Assembly: GCF_017592475.1 (NCBI RefSeq)
Contig: NZ_JAGFNP010000006.1
Coordinates: 68,995-132,994 of the forward strand
Length of the DNA: 64,000 nucleotides
Reading direction: 5' to 3'
Origin: Glycomyces niveus
GTDB lineage: Bacteria > Actinomycetota > Actinomycetes > Mycobacteriales > Micromonosporaceae
Positions 55,432 through 64,000 of this stretch are shown here, in pieces. The position numbers were made by a program, and so were the translations under genes. Under the pieces are notes generated by a model, which saw only the letters and a program-made list of their open reading frames with translations, did no database searches and was not told where the DNA came from. The first letter of the stretch is position 1, and each line of letters starts with the position of its first letter.

Positions 55432-56939
55432 TAAGCGGCCGGTTCGAGCGTCTTCGAGAACAGCGTGTTCCCGTCGAGGTCCTTGAGGGACACGTGGAAC
55501 ATCTCGGTCTCGGCGTCGATGCCGACCTCGCCGAAGAACTGGAAGCCCTGCGCGGGCGAGGTGTTCGCGGCCGGCGGCGCCTGCACGAACACCGCCTCCG
55601 GGCCGAAGGTCGCATCGAGCTTGTTGGGCCCGAACCCGCCCGCGTTGAGCGGCCCGGACACGAACTCCCAGAACGGGTCGAAGTCCTGGAACACGGCCCG
55701 GTCGGGGCTGTAGTGGTGGGCCGCGGTGTAGTGCACGTCCGCGGTCAGCCACACCATGTTCTTCACGCCCTCGCGCTTGGCGTACGAGAGCAGGTCCGCG
55801 ATCTCGGTCTCGCGGCCGCCGGGCGCGCCGCCCTCGCCGTTCGAGACGCCTTCCTGCGCACCGGTCCCGTCGCCGACGACGAGCCCGACCGGCAGGTCCG
55901 CCGCGATCACCTTCCACGTCGCCTTCGAGCGGCGCAGTTCGCGCTTGAGCCACGCCAGCTGGGTCGCGCCGAGCACCTCGCCGGTCGCGCCGTCCGCGTC
56001 CGGGTTGGCGCTCTTGAAGGTCCGCATGTCGAGCACGAACACGTCGAGCAGCGGCCCGTACGCGATCCTCCGGTAGATCCGGCCCGCTTCGTCGGTCGCG
56101 CCGAACCCGCCGGGCGTGAACTCCGCGAACGCCTGCCGCGCCCGCGCGGCGAGCACGTCGACGCGCTTCTCGGTGTACTGCGGCAGCTCCAAGATCTCCC
56201 CGGGGTACCAGTTGTTGGTGACCTCGTGGTCGTCCCACTGGTTCACCATCGGCACCCGCGCCAAGTAAGCGCGCAGGTTCTCGTCCAAGAGGTTGTATTT
56301 GAACTGGCCGCGGTACTCGTCCAAGGTCTCGGCGACCTTGAGCTTCTCGTCCACGAGCGTGTTCTTCCACGTCGTGCCGTCCGGCAGCGCCACCGATTCG
56401 ACGAGCGGGCCGTCGGCGTACACGAAGTCGCCCGAGCAGAGGAAGAAGTCCGGTTCGGCGTCGGCCATGGCCTGGAAGATCCGGTAGCCGCCGAAGTCGG
56501 GGTTGATCCCCCAGCCCTGACCGGCGAGGTCGCCCGACCATTGGAACGTGATGTCGGCGGGTTCGCAAGCGGCCGTGGTGAACGAGCCCTCAAGCGGCTC
56601 GGACTCCCGCTCGCCCTCGGCCCGCACGCGGTAGTGGTACCGCTGCCCGGGCCGCAGTCCCCTGAGCTTCACCTTCCCGGTGAAGTCGGTGGCCTCGGTG
56701 AGCGCCGGGCCGTCGATGACCCTGGCGTGCTTGAAGTCCGGGCGGGTCGCGAGCTCGACGCGCATCGCCGAGCCGCGGTCGGCGCGCGTCCACAGGATCG
56801 CGCCGCGGTCGGTCACGTCGCCGGACTGGACGCCGTGGGTGAGCTGGGGGCGCGAGGACGCGTACGAGATCCCGGGAGTCCCGAGAAGGATCGCGCCGCC
56901 CGCCCCGGCGGCCAGCAGCCGCCGCCGAGCAATCTGCAC
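55431..56939 (-). CDS. phoD: PhoD-like alkaline phosphatase/phosphodiesterase, Tat-exported
   Basis: The 502-residue protein begins VQIARRRLLAAGAGGAIL, a Tat-type RRxL signal. It has a fibronectin-like N-terminal domain (about 30-125) and the PhoD catalytic domain: WSGDLAGQGWG, CSGDFVYADGP, NQWDDHEVTNNW, DMRTFK and LTADVHYTAAHH carry the Asp/His/Asn metal ligands. GTG 56939 has GGAG six bases before. It releases phosphate from extracellular esters. Single gene. Confidence 0.93.
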   Translation of the reverse strand: MQIARRRLLAAGAGGAILLGTPGISYASSRPQLTHGVQSGDVTDRGAILWTRADRGSAMRVELATRPDFKHARVIDGPALTEATDFTGKVKLRGLRPGQRYHYRVRAEGERESEPLEGSFTTAACEPADITFQWSGDLAGQGWGINPDFGGYRIFQAMADAEPDFFLCSGDFVYADGPLVESVALPDGTTWKNTLVDEKLKVAETLDEYRGQFKYNLLDENLRAYLARVPMVNQWDDHEVTNNWYPGEILELPQYTEKRVDVLAARARQAFAEFTPGGFGATDEAGRIYRRIAYGPLLDVFVLDMRTFKSANPDADGATGEVLGATQLAWLKRELRRSKATWKVIAADLPVGLVVGDGTGAQEGVSNGEGGAPGGRETEIADLLSYAKREGVKNMVWLTADVHYTAAHHYSPDRAVFQDFDPFWEFVSGPLNAGGFGPNKLDATFGPEAVFVQAPPAANTSPAQGFQFFGEVGIDAETEMFHVSLKDLDGNTLFSKTLEPAA

Positions 56940-57030
56940 TGTCGTCTCCAATAACCGTGGGGTTCGTTGATCAAGCCTCACCCAACCAGCCGCGGACGAA
57001 GCAGCAGTGGCGCTGAGGTGAACAAAGAAG

Positions 57031-57079
57031 GCCCCGCTCCCCGGTCGGCTTTCGCCGTGGTGTTGCCGGGGAGCGGGGC
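57031..57079 (-). terminator. terminator after the XRE gene
   Basis: GCCCCGCTCCCCGG (57031-57044) and CCGGGGAGCGGGGC (57066-57079) form a 14-bp stem with a long loop; on the minus strand CTTCTTTG follows. Confidence 0.65.
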
Positions 57080-57164
57080 GGGTGTGCGGTTCAGGCGCCG
57101 ATCCTGGGGAAGGGCTTGGTCGAGAAGACCACTTCCACCGGGACTTCGAAGTACTCGGCGAGTT

Positions 57165-59129
<1,965 letters not shown>

Positions 59130-59212
59130 GGTCAACTCTCCGCAGTAGCAGTTCGTTCGTTGATAGCACACATACTACATATCGCCGTAGAACTCCGCCA
59201 TCCCATAACGAC

Positions 59213-59244
59213 GAGGGCCGCCCACCTGCTGGTGGGCGGCCCTC
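59213..59244 (-). terminator. terminator after the sugar ABC operon
   Basis: GAGGGCCGCCCACC (59213-59226) pairs exactly with GGTGGGCGGCCCTC (59231-59244), loop TGCT. No long T-run follows. Confidence 0.7.
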
Positions 59245-59263
59245 GCGGTGCGGAGAGTGAGGT

Positions 59264-60292
59264 CTAGGTCCGGCGCTTCTCGCCCGAGCGGGCGAGCACG
59301 CGCTGCAGCAGGATGAACGCCAGGAGCAGCACGCCCATCGCGATGCGCGCCCACCACGAGGACAGGTCCCCCTGGAAGGCGATCAGGGTGTTGAGCAGGC
59401 CCCACACCATGACCCCGGCGACGGTGCCGAGCACGAAGCCGGCGCCGCCGGTGAGCAGCGTCCCGCCGATGACGACGGCGGCGATCGCGTCGAGTTCGGC
59501 GCCGACGTTGGCGAGCGGGTTGGCGCTCTTGGTGCCCATGGCGGCCATGACGCCGGCGAGGGCCGCGCAGAACCCGCTGACGGCGTACACGCCGATCTTG
59601 GTGCGCGCCACGGGAAGGCCCATGAGCAGCGCGGACTGCTCGGAGCCGCCGACGGCGTACACGCCGCGCCCGAAGCGCGTGTAGTGCAGCACCACGAACG
59701 CCACGATCACGACGGCGAAGGCCACGAACGAGAGGTTCGGCAGCCAGAACCCGCCGGTGCGGATCTTCCCGACCTCGACGAGGTGCTCCATGCCCCAGTG
59801 GAAGAACTGGATGTCGCGCATGGAGACGTCGGTGTCGGAGATCTGCAGCGTCAGGCCGCGGAAAAGGAAGAGCCCCACCAGGGTCGCGATGAACGGCTGC
59901 ACGTTGAAGTAGTGGATCACCGCGCCGATCCCGAGGCCCCAGAGCGTGCCGAAGGCGAGCACGAGCCCGACCACGAGCGGGGCGCTGAGCCCGGCGTCGA
60001 CGGTGAGCCAGGCGCAGCACATCGTCGAGAACGCCATCACCGAGCCCACGGAGAGGTCGATGCCGCCCGAGAGGATCACGAACGTCATGCCGACGGCGAT
60101 GATCAGGAGCGGGGCGTTGTCGATGAACAGCTTCGCGACGACCTGCGGGCTGTCGAACTTCGGGAAGCTGGCGATCCCGCCGAGGTACAGCACGAGCAGC
60201 AGCGCCACGGTGGCGCCGATCGGGATGTACCTGGTGACGCCGTCGAACAGCGTCGAGCGCGCGGGTCGCTCCGTCAGCGTTTGCGTGCTCAT
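59264..60292 (-). CDS. yjfF: sugar ABC transporter permease (YjfF-like)
   Basis: The 342-residue BPD-transp-2 family permease has about nine helices and the conserved segment MTFVILSGGIDLSVGSVMAF. GAELDAIAAVVIGGTLLTGGAG is the family's C-terminal motif. It starts MSTQTLTERPARS and overlaps the YtfT-like gene by 4 bp. In E. coli YtfQRT-YjfF imports galactofuranose; the order Q-R-T-F is the same here. Confidence 0.92.
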   Translation of the reverse strand: MSTQTLTERPARSTLFDGVTRYIPIGATVALLLVLYLGGIASFPKFDSPQVVAKLFIDNAPLLIIAVGMTFVILSGGIDLSVGSVMAFSTMCCAWLTVDAGLSAPLVVGLVLAFGTLWGLGIGAVIHYFNVQPFIATLVGLFLFRGLTLQISDTDVSMRDIQFFHWGMEHLVEVGKIRTGGFWLPNLSFVAFAVVIVAFVVLHYTRFGRGVYAVGGSEQSALLMGLPVARTKIGVYAVSGFCAALAGVMAAMGTKSANPLANVGAELDAIAAVVIGGTLLTGGAGFVLGTVAGVMVWGLLNTLIAFQGDLSSWWARIAMGVLLLAFILLQRVLARSGEKRRT

Positions 60293-61332
60293 TTCGCCGC
60301 GACCTCCTTGGCGGGCGCGGGGGCCGCGGGCCTCCGCTTGAACGGCTTGAGGATCCAGCCCCGGAACTCGGGGCTCTGCAGCAGCGCGACGACGAAGACG
60401 ACGATGGCCTTCGCGGTGAACTGCCACTGGCTGGAGAGGCCGACGTTGATGATCGTGTCCTCGAGCGTGCCGATGATGACGACGCCGATCGCGGTGCCCA
60501 GCAGGTAGAACCGGCCGCCGAGCAGCGCGGTGCCGCCGATGACCACGGCGAGGATCGCGTCGAGCTCGATCCACAGGCCGCCGTTGTTGGCGTCGGCGCT
60601 GCCGAGGTTGGCCGCGCCGATGAGACCGGCGAGGCCGGCGCACAGCCCGCACACGAGGTACACCAGGACGGTGATGCCCTTGGCGCGGATGCCCGCGAGG
60701 CGGCTCGCCTCGGGGTTGCCGCCCACCGATTCGAGCAGCATCCCGAGCGCGGTGCGGCGCGTGAGCAGCGCGAGCGCGACGAGCATGAGCACGGCGATGA
60801 CGATCGGCAGCGGGACCGTGAAGAGCTCCCCGCGGCCCAGCTGCGTGAACGGGCTCGAGTCCTCGACCTTCGGGATCTGCCCGCCGGTGACGAGCTGCGC
60901 GATGCCGCGCCCGGCGATCATGAGGATGAGTGTGGCGACGATCGGCTGGATGCCGAAGTACGCCACCATGGTCCCGTTCCACGCGCCGATCACGGCGGTG
61001 ACGACGAGCGCGAGCGCGATGGCGGAGAAGATGAGCCCGGCCGCGGACTGGTCGGGCGCGTCGATGATCATCTGGCAGGCGATGGCCGCCCCGATCGCGT
61101 ACACCGCGCCGACCGAGAGGTCGATGCCCTTGGTGGCGATCACGAGCGTCATGCCGAGCGCGATGAGCAGCAGCGGCGCCGAGCGCCGCAGGATGTTGAC
61201 GAACGCGCCGGAGAGGCGGCCGTCGTTGACGTGCGGCACGATGAAGTCGAAGCCGGTGACGCTGACGTTGATGACGATGAGCGCCACCAGGACGAGCACC
61301 GGCCACATGAGCCGTTTGGCGTAACTACTCAT
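60289..61332 (-). CDS. ytfT: sugar ABC transporter permease (YtfT-like)
   Basis: The 347-residue permease is paralogous to the next one: GMTLVIATKGIDLSVGAVYAI and ELDAILAVVIGGTALLGG. It ends with a basic KPFKRRPAAPAPAKE tail. It overlaps the ATPase gene by 8 bp and the second permease gene by 4 bp. It forms a heterodimeric channel with the YjfF-like protein. Confidence 0.92.
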   Translation of the reverse strand: MSSYAKRLMWPVLVLVALIVINVSVTGFDFIVPHVNDGRLSGAFVNILRRSAPLLLIALGMTLVIATKGIDLSVGAVYAIGAAIACQMIIDAPDQSAAGLIFSAIALALVVTAVIGAWNGTMVAYFGIQPIVATLILMIAGRGIAQLVTGGQIPKVEDSSPFTQLGRGELFTVPLPIVIAVLMLVALALLTRRTALGMLLESVGGNPEASRLAGIRAKGITVLVYLVCGLCAGLAGLIGAANLGSADANNGGLWIELDAILAVVIGGTALLGGRFYLLGTAIGVVIIGTLEDTIINVGLSSQWQFTAKAIVVFVVALLQSPEFRGWILKPFKRRPAAPAPAKEVAAK

Positions 61333-62848
61333 TGCCGTGCCCCCCGGCCACGATCGTGTCGACGATCTTCTCGGTCGTCATGTCCGCCTCGGCTTCGAGC
61401 ACCGCGATGAGCTCCCGGTCGCGCAGGACCGCGATCCGGTCAGACAGGCGCGTGACCTCGTCGAGCTCGGCGGAGACGAACAGCACCGACATGCCGTCCG
61501 CCGACAGCTCGGCGACGAGCTTCTGGATGTCGGCCTTCGCGCCCACGTCGATGCCGCGCGTGGGCTCGTCGAGGATGAGCAGCTTCGGCTCGATGAGCAT
61601 CCAGCGGGCGAGCAGCACCTTCTGCTGGTTGCCGCCGGAGAGGTTCTTGACGGGCATGTCCGGGTTCGCCGGGCGGATGTCGAGCTTCTCGATGAACTCG
61701 GCCACCAGCTTGTCGCGGCGGGCCACCGGAATCGACCGGGCCCACCCGCGCGACGCCTGCATCGCCAGGATCATGTTCTCGGCGACCGTCAGGTCCCCTA
61801 CGAGCCCTTCGGTCTTGCGGTTCTCCGGGCAGTACGCGATCCCGCGCGCCGAAGCGGTGCGCGGGTTGTGGAACCCGGTCGCTTCGCCGTCGAAGACCAG
61901 CGAGCCCGAGTCGGCGCGGTCGGCGCCGGCGATGAGCCGCACCGTCTCCGTGCGCCCCGAGCCGAGCAGCCCGGCCAGGCCCACGACCTCGCCGCGGCGC
62001 ACCTCCAGGTCGTACGGCGCGATGGAGCCCTTGCGGCCCAGGCCCGTCGCCTGCACCAGCGGCGCCTCGTCCTCGACGTGGTGCGCGGCGGCAGTGCGCT
62101 CGATCTGCTCGAGCGTGGCGGCCTCGCGGCCGAGCATGTGCCCGATGAGCGCGTTCTCCGGCAGGTCCGCGGTGGCCCACTCGCCGACGAGCTGGCCGTT
62201 GCGCAGCACCGTCATCCGGTCGCAGATCTCGTAGACCTGGTCGAGGAAGTGCGAGATGAACACCATCGCGGTGCCGTTCTCGGCCAGGCGGCGCATGACC
62301 CCGAGGAGCACCGCGACTTCGTCGCGGTCGAGCGAGGAGGTCGGCTCGTCGAGGATGAGGACCTTGGCCTCGATGTCGACGGCGCGGGCGATCGCCACGA
62401 GCTGCTGCATCGCGATCGAGTACGACGACAGCGGCGCGGCGACGTTGAGGTCGATCCCGATGTCGTCCAGGAGTGCCTTCGCCTTGCGTCGCATGGCGCG
62501 GAAGTTGATGAACGGGCCGAGGCGCGGCTCGCGCCCGGCGAAGAGGTTCTCGGCCACCGACAGGTTGTCGGTGAGGTTGACCTCTTGGTAGACCGTGGAG
62601 ATCCCGGCGGCCTGGGCCGCGCCCGGGCTGTGGAACCGGACCGGCCTCCCGTCGAGCAGGATCTCGCCGGCGTCCGGGTGGTGGACGCCCGTGAGCACCT
62701 TGATCAGAGTGGACTTCCCGGCGCCGTTCTCCCCCATGACGGCGTGGATCTCTCCTGGCCTGAGGGTGAAGTCAACGCCGTCGAGGGCGCGGACACCGGT
62801 GAAGTCCTTCCTGATCCCGGTCATCTGGACGATCGGGTCGTCAGACAT
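61325..62848 (-). CDS. ytfR: sugar ABC transporter ATPase, two nucleotide-binding domains (YtfR-like)
   Basis: The 507-residue protein has two ABC domains: the first with Walker A GENGAGKST, DEPTSSLD and YSIAMQQL in place of the standard signature; the second with GLLGSGRTE (degenerate Walker A), LSGGNQQKVLLARW and LDEPTRGIDVGAK. This asymmetry is usual for RbsA/MglA/YtfR proteins. It starts MSDDPIVQMTG. Confidence 0.93.
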   Translation of the reverse strand: MSDDPIVQMTGIRKDFTGVRALDGVDFTLRPGEIHAVMGENGAGKSTLIKVLTGVHHPDAGEILLDGRPVRFHSPGAAQAAGISTVYQEVNLTDNLSVAENLFAGREPRLGPFINFRAMRRKAKALLDDIGIDLNVAAPLSSYSIAMQQLVAIARAVDIEAKVLILDEPTSSLDRDEVAVLLGVMRRLAENGTAMVFISHFLDQVYEICDRMTVLRNGQLVGEWATADLPENALIGHMLGREAATLEQIERTAAAHHVEDEAPLVQATGLGRKGSIAPYDLEVRRGEVVGLAGLLGSGRTETVRLIAGADRADSGSLVFDGEATGFHNPRTASARGIAYCPENRKTEGLVGDLTVAENMILAMQASRGWARSIPVARRDKLVAEFIEKLDIRPANPDMPVKNLSGGNQQKVLLARWMLIEPKLLILDEPTRGIDVGAKADIQKLVAELSADGMSVLFVSAELDEVTRLSDRIAVLRDRELIAVLEAEADMTTEKIVDTIVAGGHGNE

Positions 62849-62939
62849 GGGATTGGACCTTCGCTGTGGGGTTGGAAGACGCTTGAGTGGAAAGGTCCGG
62901 GCGGGCCGCTATGACCCGCCCGGACCTCGGTGATGCCGC

Positions 62940-63926
62940 TTAGAACTGGCGGTTCGGGAGCTCGGCCTCGAACTGGGTGGCGTCGAAGACGCCCTCCTCG
63001 ACCGGCGTGAACTTCTCGACCTCGTCGCCGTTCACGACCGACTCGACGACGTCCATGAGCTGGTCGCCGAAGGCGGGGTTGCACTCGACGATGTAGTTGA
63101 CCTTGCCGTCGACACCGGCCTGGAAGCCGGCCTTCGAGCCGTCCACGATGATGATCTGGATGTCCTGGCCCGGGACCTTGCCGGCCTCCTCGATGGCCTG
63201 GATCGCGCCGAGGCCCATCTCGTCGTTGTGGGCGTACAGCAGGTCGATGCCGTCGAGACCGTGGGTCGTGATGAAGGTCTCCATGACCGCCTTGCCCTCT
63301 TCGGCGGTGAAGTTGCCCGACTGGGAGTCGACGATCTCGTAGTTCAGGCCCTCGGCGTCGAGCACCTCGAAGAAGCCCGACTTGCGGTCGTTCGCCGGGG
63401 CGGAGCCGGTGGTGCCCTGGAGCTCGAGGATCTTGGTGCCGTCGGCGTCGTCGGCGAACGTCTCGGCCGCCCACGCGCCGGCCTTGCGGCCCTCTTCGGC
63501 GAAGTCGGAGCCCAGGCGGGTCACGTACAGGTCCTCGTCGGCGGCTTCGACGCCGCGGTCGGCGAGGATCACCGGGATCTCGGCGTCGGCCGCTTCCTGG
63601 AGCACGTCGGTCCAGCCGGTCTCGACCACGGGTGCCAGGACGATGGCGTCAACCTGCTGGGTGATGAAGTCGCGGACCGCGGCGATCTGCTTCTCCTGCT
63701 CCTGCTGAGCGTCGACGAACTTGAGTTCGTGGCCGGCGGCCTCGGCCGCGGCCTGGATCGAGGCCGAGTTGGCGGTACGCCAAGCGGACTCGGCGCCGAC
63801 CTGGGCGAAGCCGATGACAAGGCCGTCGCCACCGCCGTCGCCCGAGTCGTCACCACCGCCGCCGCAGGCGGTCAGTCCGAAGAGGAGTGCACCGGCGCCG
63901 ATGCCGGCGAGAGCTTTCTTGAACAC
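62940..63926 (-). CDS. ytfQ: sugar-binding lipoprotein (YtfQ-like)
   Basis: The 328-residue periplasmic-type binding protein has a lipobox LTAC and a Gly/Asp-rich linker. The mature start VIGFAQVGAESAWRTANSASIQ is the signature of the galactofuranose binder YtfQ (VGFSQVGSESGWR). It is the first gene of the operon, about 90 bp from the ATPase gene. Likely substrate: galactofuranose or a related pentose. Confidence 0.92.
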   Translation of the reverse strand: MFKKALAGIGAGALLFGLTACGGGGDDSGDGGGDGLVIGFAQVGAESAWRTANSASIQAAAEAAGHELKFVDAQQEQEKQIAAVRDFITQQVDAIVLAPVVETGWTDVLQEAADAEIPVILADRGVEAADEDLYVTRLGSDFAEEGRKAGAWAAETFADDADGTKILELQGTTGSAPANDRKSGFFEVLDAEGLNYEIVDSQSGNFTAEEGKAVMETFITTHGLDGIDLLYAHNDEMGLGAIQAIEEAGKVPGQDIQIIIVDGSKAGFQAGVDGKVNYIVECNPAFGDQLMDVVESVVNGDEVEKFTPVEEGVFDATQFEAELPNRQF

Positions 63927-63985
63927 GTTGGGGGTCGCCTTTCAAGCGTGTTGAATCTGAGGGTTTTGGATATTTGCGTGAACGC

Positions 63986-64000
63986 ATGTTACCGCTCATA
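63986..64000. promoter_or_regulatory. partial LacI-type operator at the window edge
   Basis: ATGTTACCGCTCATA resembles the TGTTA-GCGC-type operators of LacI regulators before sugar ABC operons; the window ends inside it. Confidence 0.25.

Overview
The window is about 70% GC with the gene style of an actinomycete: many GTG starts, ATGA-coupled operons, a protein O-mannosyltransferase, a MarP/Crp neighbourhood like that of Mycobacterium, class F sortase, tandem SseB domains and an atpC-DUF2550 pair. A Glycomyces- or Stackebrandtia-like genus is my best guess; this is inference from gene content, not a database match.

Region 1-14,704 is accessory DNA. It holds a type VII secretion-type effector operon (1001-3547: small YxxxD-bearing partner, F-x-G plus alpha/beta hydrolase protein, membrane protein), a recombinase-like HTH remnant, and a lower-GC locus with a DUF6414-like gene, a 908-residue two-ATPase protein carrying a KGGVGR deviant Walker A, and a HEPN-like gene (4274-8750). 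Then come a divergently organised control cluster (XRE/PLD-like regulator, Nudix hydrolase, HD protein), two matching 21-bp palindromes around an unknown gene, and a large serine recombinase. The recombinase reading frame runs straight into a tRNA-Ala(CGC) on the other strand, which marks the right end of an integrated element; its left end was not found and may lie outside the window.

Region 14,781-35,811 is core chromosome: O-mannosyltransferase, class A PBP, metG, tatD, a CopC-CopD fusion, a DsbA-like protein, an ECF metal transporter (cbiMNQO type) preceded by a consensus nickel-regulator (Nur) box, a Bcp peroxiredoxin, katG, a sulfite-oxidase-type molybdoenzyme, tRNA-Leu(UAG), rph-rdgB and a second Bcp peroxiredoxin.

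Region 36,001-50,324 is a mixture: an AA10 polysaccharide monooxygenase with a CebR/CelR-like operator, a CHAD protein, a DUF885 protein, an orphan nuoI-nuoJ pair, a surface protein with a class F sortase, a three-gene sugar-catabolism set (Gfo/Idh/MocA, DUF993, TIM-barrel isomerase), a large two-SseB protein and a subtilase.

Region 50,321-55,385 carries the conserved nth-tlpA-Nudix-marP-crp block, then atpC (lacking its C-terminal helices and away from the other ATP synthase genes) with DUF2550. The right end has phoD, an XRE gene with an ABC-2 exporter, and a galactofuranose-type sugar ABC transporter (ytfQRT-yjfF). A 20-bp dispersed repeat occurs five times, one copy lying exactly where the ABC-2 ATPase frame has lost its expected stop.
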